64,000 nucleotides of DNA from Granulibacter bethesdensis (GTDB lineage: Bacteria; Pseudomonadota; Alphaproteobacteria; Acetobacterales; Acetobacteraceae), in the NCBI RefSeq assembly GCF_001889525.1, contig NZ_CP018192.1, forward strand, positions 682,001-746,000, written 5' to 3'. A program made the translations under genes and the position numbers. Below the pieces are notes generated by a model, which made no database searches, had not been told where the DNA came from, and was given only the letters and a program-made list of their open reading frames with translations. Below are positions 62,876 through 64,000 of this stretch, one piece after another (position 1 is the stretch's first letter; every line of letters starts with the position of its first letter).

Positions 62876-63343
62876 GAGGCTATTTCGGCCATCACGCACT
62901 TTTTGCTGCACTGCGAGAATAAAAATCGTTCTTTTTTGTGCGTTGCACAATAATCGTTTATCGGATTATGCGGATATTATTTTGCAGTTAATGCAAAAGC
63001 ATGTTGACTTAGTCCCAAAAGCTGAAATAACAATTCTCTTAGGAAAGAGATTTCCTCTATCGCCGGTCAGGTGAAGTCTCATGGCATCGCGCCAAGGCGT
63101 GATGGGCAGGGATCGAAACGTCAGCCGCTTTCCTGGCTGTATTGTTTTCGGTGGTCCTGCGTCGACGGAGTTTTCGACTGCTCCGGTTTCACGACTGAAG
63201 GAGACGATGGAATATGCATCGCTGAAATTTCCATTGCTTTCAGATGGTCCAACGTCTCGTGGCAAACAGCCTCCGGGATCAGGTCCATCACAAAAACTCC
63301 AAGAACAATCCACAATAAAATTATAATCAGGGGAAAGGTCTCT
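62876..63343. promoter_or_regulatory. Long leader region upstream of xoxF
   Basis: This 468-base non-coding region is moderately AT-rich at its left end. A candidate promoter is TTGACT (63004-63009) followed 17-19 bases later by ATAACA/AACAAT (63027-63034), preceded by ATGCAAAAGCAT, a small inverted repeat. If used, it would give a leader of about 300 bases. A minus-strand frame across 63121-63390 is judged spurious. No known riboswitch was recognised. Confidence 0.4.
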
Positions 63344-64000
63344 ATGAAACAGCAAACGCTGTCCCGTGTTTGTGCCATGATGCTGGGCATCGGCGCTCTG
63401 GCGGTTTCTTTCCAGGCTCAGGCAAATGATGAGCTGGTGAAATTGTCCAAGGATTCTGCAAACTGGTCGATGCCTGCTGGTGATTATGCAAACCAGCGCC
63501 ACAGCGCCCTGAAGCAGATTACGGTTGCCAATGCCAGCAAGCTGCGTCCGGTATGGAGCTTCTCCACCGGCGTCCTGCGCGGCCATGAAGGTGGTCCGCT
63601 GATCATCGGCGATGTCATGTATGTGCATACGCCGTTCCCGAACAAGGTGTTCGCCCTTGATCTGAACGACAATGGCCGTATCATCTGGGTGTATGAGCCG
63701 AAGCAGGATCCGGATGTTATTCCGGTCATGTGCTGTGACACCGTGAATCGCGGCGTGGCTTACGGTGATGGCAAGATCATCCTTCACCAGGCGGATAACG
63801 GGTTGGTCGCGCTGAATGCAAAGACCGGCAAAGAAGTGTGGAAGGTTATGACAGGCGACGCCAAGAAGGGCGAAACCGGTACCTCTGCACCGCTGGTCAT
63901 CAAAGACAAGGTGATGGTCGGCATCTCCGGCGGTGAATTCGGTATTCAGGGCCGCCTGATGTCTTACAACCTGAAGGATGGTTCAAAGGCCTGGACGGCG
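63344..64000 (+). CDS. xoxF: XoxF-type PQQ methanol dehydrogenase, N-terminal part (cut by window edge)
   Basis: The first 219 residues of a PQQ-dependent alcohol dehydrogenase. The signal peptide ends at FQAQA, then the mature part starts [57 protein letters not shown] with the vicinal disulfide cysteines, and [24 protein letters not shown] match lanthanide-dependent XoxF more closely than calcium-type MxaF. The extra Asp that marks lanthanide use lies beyond the window edge. The enzyme oxidises methanol in the periplasm and passes electrons to cytochrome c. ATG 63344 follows AGGGGAAAGG. Confidence 0.87.
   Translation, partial: MKQQTLSRVCAMMLGIGALAVSFQAQANDELVKLSKDSANWSMPAGDYANQRHSALKQITVANASKLRPVWSFSTGVLRGHEGGPLIIGDVMYVHTPFPNKVFALDLNDNGRIIWVYEPKQDPDVIPVMCCDTVNRGVAYGDGKIILHQADNGLVALNAKTGKEVWKVMTGDAKKGETGTSAPLVIKDKVMVGISGGEFGIQGRLMSYNLKDGSKAWTA

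Noticed and set aside
63121-63390. 89-residue minus-strand frame with a hydrophobic stretch upstream of xoxF
   Set aside because: It overlaps the xoxF start and the hydrophobic run is short; no ribosome site was evident.
62966-63787. 273-residue minus-strand frame at the xoxF start
   Set aside because: It runs antisense through the signal peptide and conserved core of XoxF and has no recognisable domain.

Overview
This 64 kb window is a GC-rich alphaproteobacterial chromosome segment, best matched to the acetic acid bacteria (Acetobacteraceae); a Granulibacter-like methylotroph is my guess. Supporting signs are a XoxF-type methanol dehydrogenase gene at the right edge, an aroK-aroB fusion next to xerD and accA, divergent secA and peptidyl-prolyl isomerase genes, cobS/cobT, a DUF4167 gene and a NadQ-like regulator with a nadABC operon. 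The genus is inference; the family call rests on gene content and order.

Left third (1-22 kb): mostly housekeeping. Aspartate kinase end, nitronate monooxygenase and EI-Ntr (ptsP) lead to a RodZ-like protein, ispG, and a tightly packed hisS-prfA-methyltransferase-prmC run. Then come the DUF4167 protein, a Nudix hydrolase, an Atm1-type ABC exporter that seems to need a non-standard start codon, and rpmB. A secreted-looking repeat protein (16.1-18.1 kb) faces the aroK-aroB fusion, followed by xerD and accA.

Middle (22-41 kb): a TonB-dependent receptor and an outer-membrane barrel protein flank a 0.9 kb AT-rich gap that holds an IS remnant, a Fur-box-like site and several perfect palindromes. 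One of these is 30 bp long. Next are secA, a parvulin isomerase, argJ, a GNAT-MutT fusion and a CinA-like protein. A second repeat protein (34.4-36.6 kb) shares its C-terminal scaffold with the one at 16 kb but carries a pepsin-like aspartic protease domain instead of an NlpC/P60-like cysteine domain. This pair is the most interesting feature of the window. bolA, a J-domain protein and cobS-cobT close the section.

Right third (41-64 kb): an AT-rich, probably transferred glycosyltransferase; a deacylase; an ELM1-like protein with a large unknown partner; and a NadQ-type regulator. An AhpD-like protein, a small exported protein and a sulfotransferase-like gene follow. nadABC lies behind two strong palindromic operators, one of which overlaps the promoter. 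After it come a sulfone-utilisation pair (sfnG-sfnB) with a divergent flavoprotein, a polytopic membrane protein divergent from a Tat-type OpgD/OpgG, tRNA-Arg(ACG), a hydrolase, a glycosyltransferase and the start of xoxF.
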